Source: DASPXY01 sp038227745 (lineage in GTDB: Bacteria; Planctomycetota; Planctomycetia; Gemmatales; Gemmataceae). Taken from it: a stretch of 12,440 nucleotides of DNA. The position numbers and the translations under genes are program-made. The notes beneath the pieces are model-generated. The model searched no databases. It was not told the origin of the DNA and saw only the letters and a list, made by a program, of their open reading frames with translations. The stretch covers positions 1-12,440 of the forward strand of contig JBBRPS010000250.1 of the NCBI GenBank assembly GCA_038227745.1, in the 5' to 3' direction. This document shows positions 6,311 to 12,440 of this stretch, one piece after another; positions within the stretch are counted from its first letter, which is position 1, and every line of letters starts with the position of its first letter.

Positions 6311-6719
6311 CGCCGGCTTGGGGCCAGGGGTGTTCAGGTCAGGCCACCCCCAGAGCCTGTCGTTATCGAGGCGGAGACGGTCGGGCGTCCCAAGTTCCTG
6401 GGGAATCCTCCTGTGCCTATGCCGTGTTCTCTGACCCCGGCAGGACCGGACGCACCAGGCCGCAATACGGTGCGCCGACATGGCCCCCGAACGCATCACC
6501 ACGAAGGCTCCTCGCGAGAGGTAATTTCGGGGCTGAATGGCACGGCCTCAGCACTCCCTGTCTACGCTTCGCCCGCCGGATTGCTCGCGGAGGACGCAAG
6601 ACTCGGTTCTGGTTACTGGCCAGGCTCTACCAGGCGGGATTCGGACCCGCAGGATTCCGACGAAAGGTTTCCGTAATGGGCTACATTACTTCCTCCTCTC
6701 CCAAGCTTTCTTGGCGCAG
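6081..6719 (-). mobile_element. remnant of a group II intron (5' ribozyme part plus start of its reverse transcriptase)
   Basis: The minus strand carries the N-terminal end of a group II intron reverse transcriptase (separate entry), preceded by about 400 bases with no convincing protein frame, which is where ribozyme domains I-III should lie. Hairpins such as GCGGG/CCCGC (around 6642-6658) are present. The minus strand from about 6719 reads CTGCGCCAAGAAAGC, one base off the GUGYG consensus for an intron 5' end, and the CHAT homology fades close to it. No domain V/VI hairpin or catalytic RT motif (YADD) is present, since the element is cut at the REPIN. The intron type, the boundary and the ribozyme assignment are inference. 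Confidence 0.45.
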
Positions 6720-7070
6720 GATGCGTCCCCTTTCCGTCCCCGACACCCCACGCTTCAAGAGCGCCGCACGCAACTCCTTCTGCCGCGCCAGCACCCGCGC
6801 CGGGCTGCGCAGCACCGTGCGCTGCGCCTCGGTCAGCGCCTGGACCTTGGGCAGCTGTCGTTGCCAGAGGTTGGCGTAGAACTCCTCCATGAGGACGCTC
6901 GTCGCGGCGTCGTGGACGCTCCACTGGCTGACGAGCAGGGCTTGCGATCCCGCCATCTGGAAGCCGCGTTGCAGGCTCTGCACGCCCTCGCCGCCGTCGA
7001 TGCGTCCCCGCCCGGTGTCGCACGCCGACAGCCCCGCACGTTTCCCGGTGGCCTCCTGGCGGCTCCCCCC
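6681..7070 (-). pseudogene. CHAT protease domain fragment, copy B
   Basis: Reading minus from just after the stop of copy A, the frame gives LSACDTGRGRIDGGEG (catalytic-Cys motif, from about 7036), LQRGFQMAGSQALLVSQWSV, VLMEEFYANLW, LPKVQALTEAQRTVL and RSPARVLARQKELRAAL. This is the second half of a CHAT (caspase HetF associated with TPRs) peptidase. Cys of SACDTG is present; the His-containing first half and TPR repeats are missing. The usual closing WAAFVLSG strand is also missing, because the frame enters the intron remnant near 6719 and stops at 6681. CHAT proteins are caspase-like proteases often found in bacterial defence or regulated cell death. This copy cannot be functional as it stands. 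The interruption could be the intron insertion itself. Confidence 0.75.
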
Positions 7071-7289
7071 TCATGGCCCTTTGGCGCCCTTCGGCGCCGG
7101 GGGCACGGCCTGCGCAGACTGCCCGGGGCCGGACAGCACGAAGGCGGCCCACTGCCACACCGGCGCCGCGCCGCCCGCAGCTCCTTCTGCCGCGCCAACA
7201 CGCGCGCCGGACTACGCAACATCGTCCGCTGGGCCGCGGAGAGGGCCTTGAGTTTGGGCAGGTCGCTTCTCCAGAGATCGGCGTTGGAG
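7071..7289 (-). pseudogene. CHAT protease C-terminal tail fragment, copy A
   Basis: Immediately after the stop of the surface-protein gene (7290-7292) the minus strand reads NADLWRSDLPKLKALSAAQ, RTMLRSPARVLARQKELRAA. After a frame change near 7180 it continues PVWQWAAFVLSGPGQ, the usual last strand of CHAT domains, and ends at TGA 7071-7073. It parallels copy B over LPK.-AL..AQRT-LRSPARVLARQKELRAA; the DNA is about four-fifths identical by eye. Everything upstream of the FYxNLW motif is missing, and the segment between KELRAA and WAAF is shortened. It looks like the 3' end of a CHAT gene left after recombination joined it to the surface-protein gene. Confidence 0.7.
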
Positions 7290-9038
7290 CTACAGCGCCT
7301 GGCTGCTGGTGCCGTCACTGAAGACGCTGTCCGGCGCCAGCAGCAGGTTCTGGTAGGTGATGGCGCTGTCAGAGCCGTTCGGGTAGGCGATGTCCAGGTG
7401 CCCCGTCCCCCTGGCGTCCACACTATCCTGGACCGTCCCACGGCCACTCTGGTCGTAGACGTTGATCGTGGCGCTACCGCCGCCGCCATCGATCACGAGC
7501 GGGCCGTAGGAGCTGCTCGTCGTCACGGCCACGTTGAAGACGTCGATGCTGGCGCCTGCCGACACGTAGAGGGTCGTAAAGGCCCCGGCAGGCTGACCCT
7601 GGACGACGACCGTGTCGGGCGCATTGCCGAGCACCACGGCGACATTGCCCGGAGACCGATAGAAGAGCAAGAAGCGCGCCTGGTCGCGGGCGATGCCGGC
7701 GGCGTTGACCCAGACGGTGTCGGGGGCGCTACTGTCGTTGAGGAACACGTCCAGGCTCTTGCTCCCAGGGCCCACGGTGAGGGAGTGGACGCCGCTGTAG
7801 GACAGCGATTGCGCGCCCGCCCAGGCCATCAGCGTCGGCGTGACGAAGAAGGTGGCCGCCTGGGTGGCGCTCAGGTCGGTCGAGATGAGGACGGTGCTCA
7901 CGCCGCTGACGGACGCGCCGAACTGGTTGCCGGTCAGGTGGACGTCGTCGAGTTCCAGGTAGGTGGTGCCTGGCCCGGCAACGAGGCCGGCGGTATAGCC
8001 CTGGATGGTCAGGCCGCGCAACACGACCCCGTTGGCCCCGGCCACGGCGATGCCGGTGCCCTGGCCCTTGCCGGCGAAGATGGTCTTGCCCGAGCCGGCT
8101 CCCTGGAGGATGACCGACCTGGTCAAGACAAGGTTCTCGGCGTAGGTGCCGGCGTCCAGCGTCAGCGTGCCGACCCGGGCGACCGCCAGCGCCTGGCCGA
8201 CGCTGGCGAAGGCGTTGACGCCCAGGATGGCGCCGGGCGGGGCGCCGGCGGGCGCGCTCCCCGGTGCGCCCGTGAAGGTGGGGTCCACCAGGGTCGCTGT
8301 GATCGTTCCGGTTGCCTCATTGTCCTTGTTCAGCAGCACCGACACCGTGTCGGCGTTTTGGTTGGCGACGGCCAGGTCGGGCTTGCCGTCGCCGTTGAAG
8401 TCGCCCACCGCCACGGAGTCGGGAAAGCTGCGGGTGGCGAAGGTTTGCTGGGGGGCAAAGGCGGCGGTGGCGGACCCCGGCGCCGTCTCGTTCAGCAGCA
8501 CCGACACCGTGCCGCCGTTGGCGGTGGCCAGGTCGGGCTTGCCGTCGCCGTTGAAGTCGCCCACCGCCACGGAGGAGGGACCGCTGCCGGTGGCGAAGTC
8601 GGTATGGTCCGTGAACAGGGGGCGCAACTGCACCGAGAAGGTCAGATTGCTGGTGGCCCCTGTGCCGAAGACCGGGATGCGGATGGTCGCCGTGGCGGCA
8701 CCCGCGGCGAACGTGGCCGTGCCGGGTGAGGGCGTGAAGTCGGTCCCGGCCCGCGCGCTGCCCGCGACCGTGGTGTAGTCCACGGACAGCGGCGCCGACA
8801 GGTCGCCGCTGCGCGTGACCGTGAAATCCATGTTCACCTTGCCGCCGGGCGCCGGCTCGAGCACACGGGCATCGGCGATGCTCACCGTCGTGGCCGGTAA
8901 GCAGCGGGTTTCCAGTGCTTCGAGCAGCGGCCGCACCCGGACAGGCCGCCACGGGGCCGAGCGCCGCGGCCGCAGCGCGGCGGACAGCGAGTTTGTCAAG
9001 GGCTTGAGCCAGTACCGCCACCAGGAACGTTTCGCCAT
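7290..9038 (-). CDS. surface protein with Calx-beta, FG-GAP and beta-helix regions
   Basis: 582 residues from ATG 9036-9038. An upstream in-frame ATG (9092) is rejected because AGGGAG (9044-9049) lies 5 bases before this one. Residues 1-50 are Arg/Trp-rich and end in PLLEALETRCLPATT, the N-terminal motif seen on many planctomycete exported giant proteins. A Calx-beta domain spans about 51-138 (DFTVTRSGDL, GTDFTPSPGTATFAAG). Two FG-GAP/VCBS blades with Ca-binding DFNGDGKPDLA occur at 161-171 and 213-223. EATGTITATL (241-250) looks like a displaced last Calx-beta strand. From about 273 there is a parallel beta-helix-like region (AGTYAENLVLTRSVILQGAG, GVVLRGLTIQGY), and the end is Ser/Gly/Asp-rich. 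Probably exported and involved in adhesion or Ca-dependent surface structure; no enzyme motif is seen. Only two FG-GAP units are present, fewer than a full propeller, and the C-terminus directly abuts CHAT debris, so it may be shortened. Confidence 0.85.
   Translation of the reverse strand: MAKRSWWRYWLKPLTNSLSAALRPRRSAPWRPVRVRPLLEALETRCLPATTVSIADARVLEPAPGGKVNMDFTVTRSGDLSAPLSVDYTTVAGSARAGTDFTPSPGTATFAAGAATATIRIPVFGTGATSNLTFSVQLRPLFTDHTDFATGSGPSSVAVGDFNGDGKPDLATANGGTVSVLLNETAPGSATAAFAPQQTFATRSFPDSVAVGDFNGDGKPDLAVANQNADTVSVLLNKDNEATGTITATLVDPTFTGAPGSAPAGAPPGAILGVNAFASVGQALAVARVGTLTLDAGTYAENLVLTRSVILQGAGSGKTIFAGKGQGTGIAVAGANGVVLRGLTIQGYTAGLVAGPGTTYLELDDVHLTGNQFGASVSGVSTVLISTDLSATQAATFFVTPTLMAWAGAQSLSYSGVHSLTVGPGSKSLDVFLNDSSAPDTVWVNAAGIARDQARFLLFYRSPGNVAVVLGNAPDTVVVQGQPAGAFTTLYVSAGASIDVFNVAVTTSSSYGPLVIDGGGGSATINVYDQSGRGTVQDSVDARGTGHLDIAYPNGSDSAITYQNLLLAPDSVFSDGTSSQAL
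8371..8573. repeat. identical 47-bp direct repeat encoding the FG-GAP motif
   Basis: 8371-8417 and 8527-8573 are identical, 156 bp (52 codons) apart. Each encodes the SVAVGDFNGDGKPDLA unit. Identity at silent sites implies recent duplication or gene conversion. Confidence 0.85.
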
Positions 9039-11839
9039 TGAATCTCCCTCCCAGTGAAGAGGTCCGACGCCTGTCTTGACCAGGGGCGGCAAGCAGGGTT
9101 GGCCCTGGATGCGAGCGTATCAGGTGCCGTTGCCCAGGAGCAACACAATTTGTCGGCAAAGTCCACAAAAGCTGCGCAGCTTGCCCGTCCATTCGGTAGC
9201 AGGGCCGCAGCCGGGCCGTTCCCAGCGGCGGCAACGGCGGCGGGCTGGTCAGATCGCGGCGCACTCAGGCCGCTTTCTCCACGCCATCGGTTCCCGCGCC
9301 GTCCTCGTCGCGGTTGCGGCCGCAGGCCGCGGCGGCGCGCCCGGCGACGACCGCCCGGCGGAGCGCCCTGAAGACCTCCACGTCCAGGGTGCGGTGGACG
9401 GCGACGCCGCGCCCGCGGTATCCCTGTCTTGGGCCGAGCGAAGTCTACCCAGCCGCCTTCGAGTTCGAGGGCCGCTAGGGACTCCTTCCCGGTCTGCGCG
9501 TCCCAGACGCGCACGGTGCCGTCGCGCGCGGCGGTGACGATCCGCCGGCCGCCGCGGCTGTAGGCTACTCCCCAGACCGGCCCCACGTGGTTCGTGAGCG
9601 TGAGGACCACCGTCCTGGTCCCAGCGTCCCAGATCCCGACCGTCCCATCCGAGGACGTGCTGGCGAGCCGCGTGCCGTCGGGGCTGTAGCACAGGCGGTA
9701 GACGAACTCCTGGGGCGTGATGGTGGCCGTCGGCTTCTCCACGCCGTCGTCCCACAGGCACACCTTGCGGTCCAGGGCAGCGCTGGCGAGGCGCTTGCCG
9801 TCGGGGCGGTAGCACAGCGCATGGACTGCGCCCGTGTGCCCCCTGAGGACGGCGGTCTGGCGCCCGGTCTCGGTGTCCCAAAGGCGCACGGTTCGGTCGT
9901 CCGAGGCGGTGGCCAGTCGCTTGCCGTCGGGGCGGTAGCACAGGGCCCGGATAATTCCCGTGTGGCCCTTGAACTCCAGGCCCGGCTCGCCGGTCGCCGT
10001 GTCCCACAGGCGTGCGGTCCGATCCGCCGCGGCGCTGGCGAGGCGTTTGCCGTCGGGGCTGTAGGCCAGACTGTGAACGAGGCCCGGGGTTTGCTTGATG
10101 AGGAGGACCTGGCGGCCGGTCTGCGCGTCCCAGAGGCGGATGGTCCTGTCCAGGCCGGCGCTGGCCAGGTGCTTGCCGTCGGGGCTGTAGCAGACCTCGC
10201 GGATCATTTCCGTGTGCCCGGTCAGCTCCCGAAGCGGCTGCCCGGTCCGGGCGTCCCAGAGGCGGACGGTCCTATCCCAGCCGGCGCTGGCGATGCGGTT
10301 GCCGTCGGGGCTGAAGACCGCGCACATCACGTCGCCCGTGTGCCCCCGCAGGGAGAACACTTTGCGGAACCCCGGGGGCTCGGCGGGCGACTGCCCGCCT
10401 GGCTCGTTCGGCCCGCCGCGCGGCCAGAGCGCATAGCCGGCGAGGGCAAGCAGCGCGAGCGCCGCGGCCGCCGTCATCGCGGCACGGCGGCCCCGCCCAC
10501 GGCGGGCCGGGGCCGCCGTGCCGTTCTCCAGATCGAGCAGGACGAAAGGCGCCGCGCCGGCAGGGGCGGGGGCGCAGAGGCCTTCCAGTTCCCGGAGCTG
10601 CTCGGCCAGCACGCGGGCGGACTGCGGGCGCTGCGCCGGGTCCTTGGCCAGCAGCCGGTCCACCAGCTCGGAGAACGCCGGCGGGACGGCGGGGTCGAGT
10701 TCGGCCAGCGGCGGCGGGCGGTGGGTCGCGATGGCCATCAGGGTGCTGATGATGTTGGGGCGCTGGAAGGGCGCCGCCCCGGTACACATATGGTAGAGCA
10801 CGCAGCCGAGGCTGAAGAGGTCGGCGCGGCCGTCCACCCCCTCGGCCTGCGCCTGCTCGGGGGCCATGTAGGCCGGCGTGCCGAGGATGGCCCCCGTCTG
10901 CGTCAGGTGGCGGCGGTCGCTGACCACGCGGGCGAGGCCGAAGTCGAGGAGCTTGGCGCGGCCGTGGGGCGCCTCGAGCCAGAGGTTGGCCGGCTTGACG
11001 TCGCGGTGGATCAGCCCCTTCTCGTGCGCCGCCGCCAGCCCCTCGGCCGCCTCCCGGCCGATCCGCAGCACCTCGGCGAGGGGCAGCTTGCCCAGGCGGC
11101 GGAGGCACTTCGCGAGCGATTCGCCCTGCAAGAGCTGCATGGTGAGGTACGGCACGCCGCGGTCCTCGCCGGCCTCGTACACGGGGACGATGTGGTCGCT
11201 CTCGACGGCGGCGGCGGCCCGGGCCTCGCGCACGAAGCGCTGACGGTTGGCGGGCGTGCCGGCCATGGCCGGCAGCATGGCCTTGAGCGCGACCAGCCGC
11301 CCTAGCTGGGTGTCCTCGGCGAGGAAGACGACGCCCATGCCGCCGGCGCCCAGCGTCTTGAGGATGCGGTACGGCCCGAGCCGGCCCATTTCGTCCGCCG
11401 TCTGCGGGGGGGCCAGCAGGGTGGCGAAGACCGCCTCCTGCTCGGCGGGCGAGCCGAGCGTATCGCCGCCGGCGTCAGCGGCCGAGGGCAGCGTCCGCTC
11501 CGGCGCCGGGTTCGCCGCCGCCCCCTCGGAACCTTCGCGGGGGAGGATGGTGTCCGGGGTCAAGACGTCCCACTCCGGGCAGACGGCGGGCGGGGCGGCG
11601 ACCGCTTGCCCGGGGTGGCCGGGGGCATCGGACTCGTCGGCCTGCTGCCGGGCAGGGGCTTCCTGTCCGAGGCCGGCCCCGGGGGCGGCCTCGGCGATCC
11701 GGGGGGCAGGCGGGACCGCGACCGGGACGGCGGGGGCACGGACTACGGTTTGGCAATGCGGGCAACGGACCGCCATGCCGGCGGCGCTCTCCGGCACCTG
11801 CATCCGTTGCGAACACGCTGGGCACTGGCAAGTGATCAT
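8996..11839 (-). CDS. Ser/Thr protein kinase with zinc-ribbon head, one TM helix and a WD40 propeller
   Basis: 947-residue open frame from ATG 11837-11839 with AAGGA 5 bases upstream (11845-11849). A small zinc-ribbon (C6/C9 and C26/C29) is followed by an Ala/Pro linker to about 150. The Hanks-type kinase spans about 156-415: LGAGGMGVVF loop (163-172), VALK Lys186, HRDVKPAN with Asp280, DFG 299-301, GTPAYMAPEQ (320-329). All key residues are intact, so it should be active. A single TM helix (454-472, ending ALWPR) leads to seven WD40 blades (about 493-780) of 42-residue period, predicted on the far side of the membrane. It probably autophosphorylates in response to ligand binding by the propeller. 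Residues from about 803 look non-native: the frame becomes Arg/Pro/Gly-rich and overlaps the next gene by 43 bases. A one-base shift near 9435 would restore a coding-like tail ending at 9265 (about 857 residues). Confidence 0.88.
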   Translation of the reverse strand: MITCQCPACSQRMQVPESAAGMAVRCPHCQTVVRAPAVPVAVPPAPRIAEAAPGAGLGQEAPARQQADESDAPGHPGQAVAAPPAVCPEWDVLTPDTILPREGSEGAAANPAPERTLPSAADAGGDTLGSPAEQEAVFATLLAPPQTADEMGRLGPYRILKTLGAGGMGVVFLAEDTQLGRLVALKAMLPAMAGTPANRQRFVREARAAAAVESDHIVPVYEAGEDRGVPYLTMQLLQGESLAKCLRRLGKLPLAEVLRIGREAAEGLAAAHEKGLIHRDVKPANLWLEAPHGRAKLLDFGLARVVSDRRHLTQTGAILGTPAYMAPEQAQAEGVDGRADLFSLGCVLYHMCTGAAPFQRPNIISTLMAIATHRPPPLAELDPAVPPAFSELVDRLLAKDPAQRPQSARVLAEQLRELEGLCAPAPAGAAPFVLLDLENGTAAPARRGRGRRAAMTAAAALALLALAGYALWPRGGPNEPGGQSPAEPPGFRKVFSLRGHTGDVMCAVFSPDGNRIASAGWDRTVRLWDARTGQPLRELTGHTEMIREVCYSPDGKHLASAGLDRTIRLWDAQTGRQVLLIKQTPGLVHSLAYSPDGKRLASAAADRTARLWDTATGEPGLEFKGHTGIIRALCYRPDGKRLATASDDRTVRLWDTETGRQTAVLRGHTGAVHALCYRPDGKRLASAALDRKVCLWDDGVEKPTATITPQEFVYRLCYSPDGTRLASTSSDGTVGIWDAGTRTVVLTLTNHVGPVWGVAYSRGGRRIVTAARDGTVRVWDAQTGKESLAALELEGGWVDFARPKTGIPRARRRRPPHPGRGGLQGAPPGGRRRARRRGLRPQPRRGRRGNRWRGESGLSAPRSDQPAAVAAAGNGPAAALLPNGRASCAAFVDFADKLCCSWATAPDTLASRANPACRPWSRQASDLFTGREIQWRNVPGGGTGSSP
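9039..9264. other. probable intergenic or promoter region inside the nominal kinase tail
   Basis: If the kinase ends at 9265, this is the spacer before the surface-protein gene. It holds a 14-base palindrome AAGCTGCGCAGCTT (9169-9182), followed on minus by TT, in a locally AT-richer patch (9145-9172). On minus, the ribosome site GGGAGGGAG (9044-9052) is close to the surface-protein start. No clear -35/-10 pair was found. Confidence 0.4.
9265..9437 (-). other. probable original C-terminus of the kinase-WD40 protein, in another frame
   Basis: From about 9437 the minus frame shifted by one base reads PRQGYRGRGVAVHRTLDVEV, then FRALRRAVVAGRAAAACG, and ends EKAA at TGA 9265-9267. Third positions in this frame are almost all G or C, while those of the nominal kinase frame become mixed at the same point. 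The frame has a TAG at 9445-9447, so it cannot extend upstream by itself. An extra base within 9425-9444, for example in the CGGCCC run, explains both. The alternative is an unrelated gene-end fragment. Confidence 0.5.
9500..10363 (-). repeat. seven WD40-coding DNA repeats with ~126-bp period
   Basis: The plus-strand phrase TTGCCGTCGGGGC with flanking GCTGGCGAGGCG recurs about every 126 bp, for example near 9793, 9919, 10047 and 10170. It encodes SPDGKRLAS in each blade. This is a protein repeat in the kinase gene, highly uniform at DNA level. Confidence 0.85.
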
Positions 11840-11998
11840 CGCAGTCCTTGTCCCGCGAGTGGTCCTGTCGGGGCGGCAGCGGTTGCGCGGGGCGCCGCTG
11901 CCTGAGCCTCCGGACCACCCCAGGTGCGAGCAGGAGACCGAACGAACGCCGCCGCCGCCGGCCTGAGGAATAACGGGAGCGCCGAAAGAACACGGCCT

Positions 11999-12059
11999 GT
12001 AGGACGGGTCTCCTGACCCGTCCTCTCGCGGACAGGACGGCTCGGGAGAGCCGTCCTAC
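11999..12059. repeat. double hairpin REP-like element
   Basis: Two adjacent hairpins, each a perfect 10-bp stem with a 4-base loop: AGGACGGGTC/GACCCGTCCT (12001-12010, 12015-12024; loop TCCT) and AGGACGGCTC/GAGCCGTCCT (12034-12043, 12048-12057; loop GGGA). The outer ends also pair (GTAGGACGG 11999-12007 with 12051-12059), so two alternative folds exist. The left arms of the two hairpins differ at one base, consistent with two diverged REP units. Confidence 0.8.
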
Positions 12060-12087
12060 GGGGAGAGGTTTTCCCGCCGCTCGCCTA

Positions 12088-12108
12088 CCGCGCCTTCCGA
12101 AGGCGCGG
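12088..12108. repeat. near-perfect palindrome with 10-bp arms
   Basis: CCGCGCCTTC (12088-12097) and its complement (12099-12108) are separated by one base. It could form a cruciform or bind a dimeric protein. It lies 30 bases from the double hairpin and may be part of the same repeat block. Confidence 0.6.
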
Positions 12109-12440
12109 CTGCGCCGCCGGTCGGGTCGCGGCCGCCGGGAAGGGCTTGCCGGGCCAGGGCAAGTCGGGCGCTGCCTCGAGGTCCGCGGCGGGAAGGGGGC
12201 TGCAGGACAGGGGCGTATGACTGCCTCTGGGGCCAGCGTTCTGGCACGGTGCGTTCGTGCGTGGAGGAAGCATAGGGAGCGATTCTCTCATGCCGCGCTC
12301 GCCAAGACAATAGGGTGGCTGCATAATTCTCCCGGCCGCGGGTGGGGAAACACCTCCGTTCCCCGGGCCGCAGATGAGCCTCTGCCGTCCCGTGTCCTGA
12401 CCGTGGTGGTGCAGCGCGGGCCTGTCCACCAAAAAAAAGG

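Larger units (their letters stand above)
11840..12440. other. region upstream of the kinase gene with no convincing gene
   Basis: Only Pro/Arg-rich frames without recognisable motifs or good ribosome sites were found on either strand. It contains the double hairpin at 11999-12059, a near-palindrome at 12088-12108 and an A8 run at the right edge. The kinase promoter should be here, but no clear sigma70 boxes are seen. The right edge may cut another gene. Confidence 0.5.

Noticed and set aside
6081..6719. Complete, active group II intron
   Set aside because: No YADD-containing RT core, maturase, domain V or domain VI is present; only the start of the RT and possible 5' ribozyme remain.
6537..8729. 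730-codon plus-strand open frame
   Set aside because: It lies opposite CHAT, intron and surface-protein sequence. Its composition is that of an antisense shadow and it has no motifs.
9500..10363. Regularly spaced repeats considered as a CRISPR or minisatellite array
   Set aside because: The period of about 126 bp equals 42 codons and each unit encodes a WD40 blade.
9587..11305. 572-codon plus-strand open frame
   Set aside because: Periodic Ala/Val/Gly/Arg sequence that mirrors the WD40 repeats and kinase on the minus strand.
12401..12440. GGTGG/CCACC stem followed by A8 at the right edge as a terminator
   Set aside because: On plus the run is A, not T, and on minus the T-run precedes the stem; neither orientation fits an intrinsic terminator.

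Overview
The window is high-GC bacterial DNA that most resembles a planctomycete, probably of the Gemmata/Zavarzinella type. The evidence is its mix of families: a membrane Ser/Thr kinase fused to a seven-blade WD40 propeller, a separate WD40 protein with the same membrane anchor, a DUF1080 secreted protein, a DUF1559 protein, a Calx-beta/FG-GAP surface protein, an RHS fragment, CHAT fragments and a planctomycete-style transglutaminase-like protein. This is inferred from family content. No rRNA, tRNA or CRISPR array was seen.

Left part (1-3267). A partial exported DMF-amidase-beta-like gene (minus, running off the left edge) diverges from a secreted DUF1080 protein (plus). DUF1080 converges on a WD40 protein (minus). 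The interval between them holds a perfect 17-bp-arm hairpin and a possible 40-residue ORF.

Middle part (3318-5946, plus). A sigma70-like promoter leads into a transglutaminase-like gene that changes reading frame one base before its catalytic-Cys region. It then runs, without its own stop, into the last part of an RHS protein in the third frame. The RHS tail carries a 200-residue tip whose Cys/His spacing and C-terminal motifs resemble CheD-type glutamine deamidases. A short membrane-anchored DUF1559 protein follows after 17 bases. The chimera, and the deamidase-like tip in particular, is the most interesting item here.

Decay island (5998-7289). A tandem 17-bp repeat and a perfect 24-bp-arm REPIN-like element abut the N-terminal end of a group II intron reverse transcriptase (minus). 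Its upstream sequence probably includes the 5' ribozyme region. That in turn abuts two tandem, truncated copies of a CHAT protease C-terminus (minus).

Right part (7290-12440). A Calx-beta/FG-GAP/beta-helix surface protein lies downstream of the kinase-WD40 gene, both on minus. Codon composition suggests that the kinase gene has lost its natural C-terminus through a one-base frameshift near 9435. The last 600 bases hold no convincing gene but contain a double hairpin repeat.

The intact genes suggest secreted or cell-envelope proteins plus kinase signalling. Nothing ties them into one pathway, and the several frame changes could be true decay or assembly errors.
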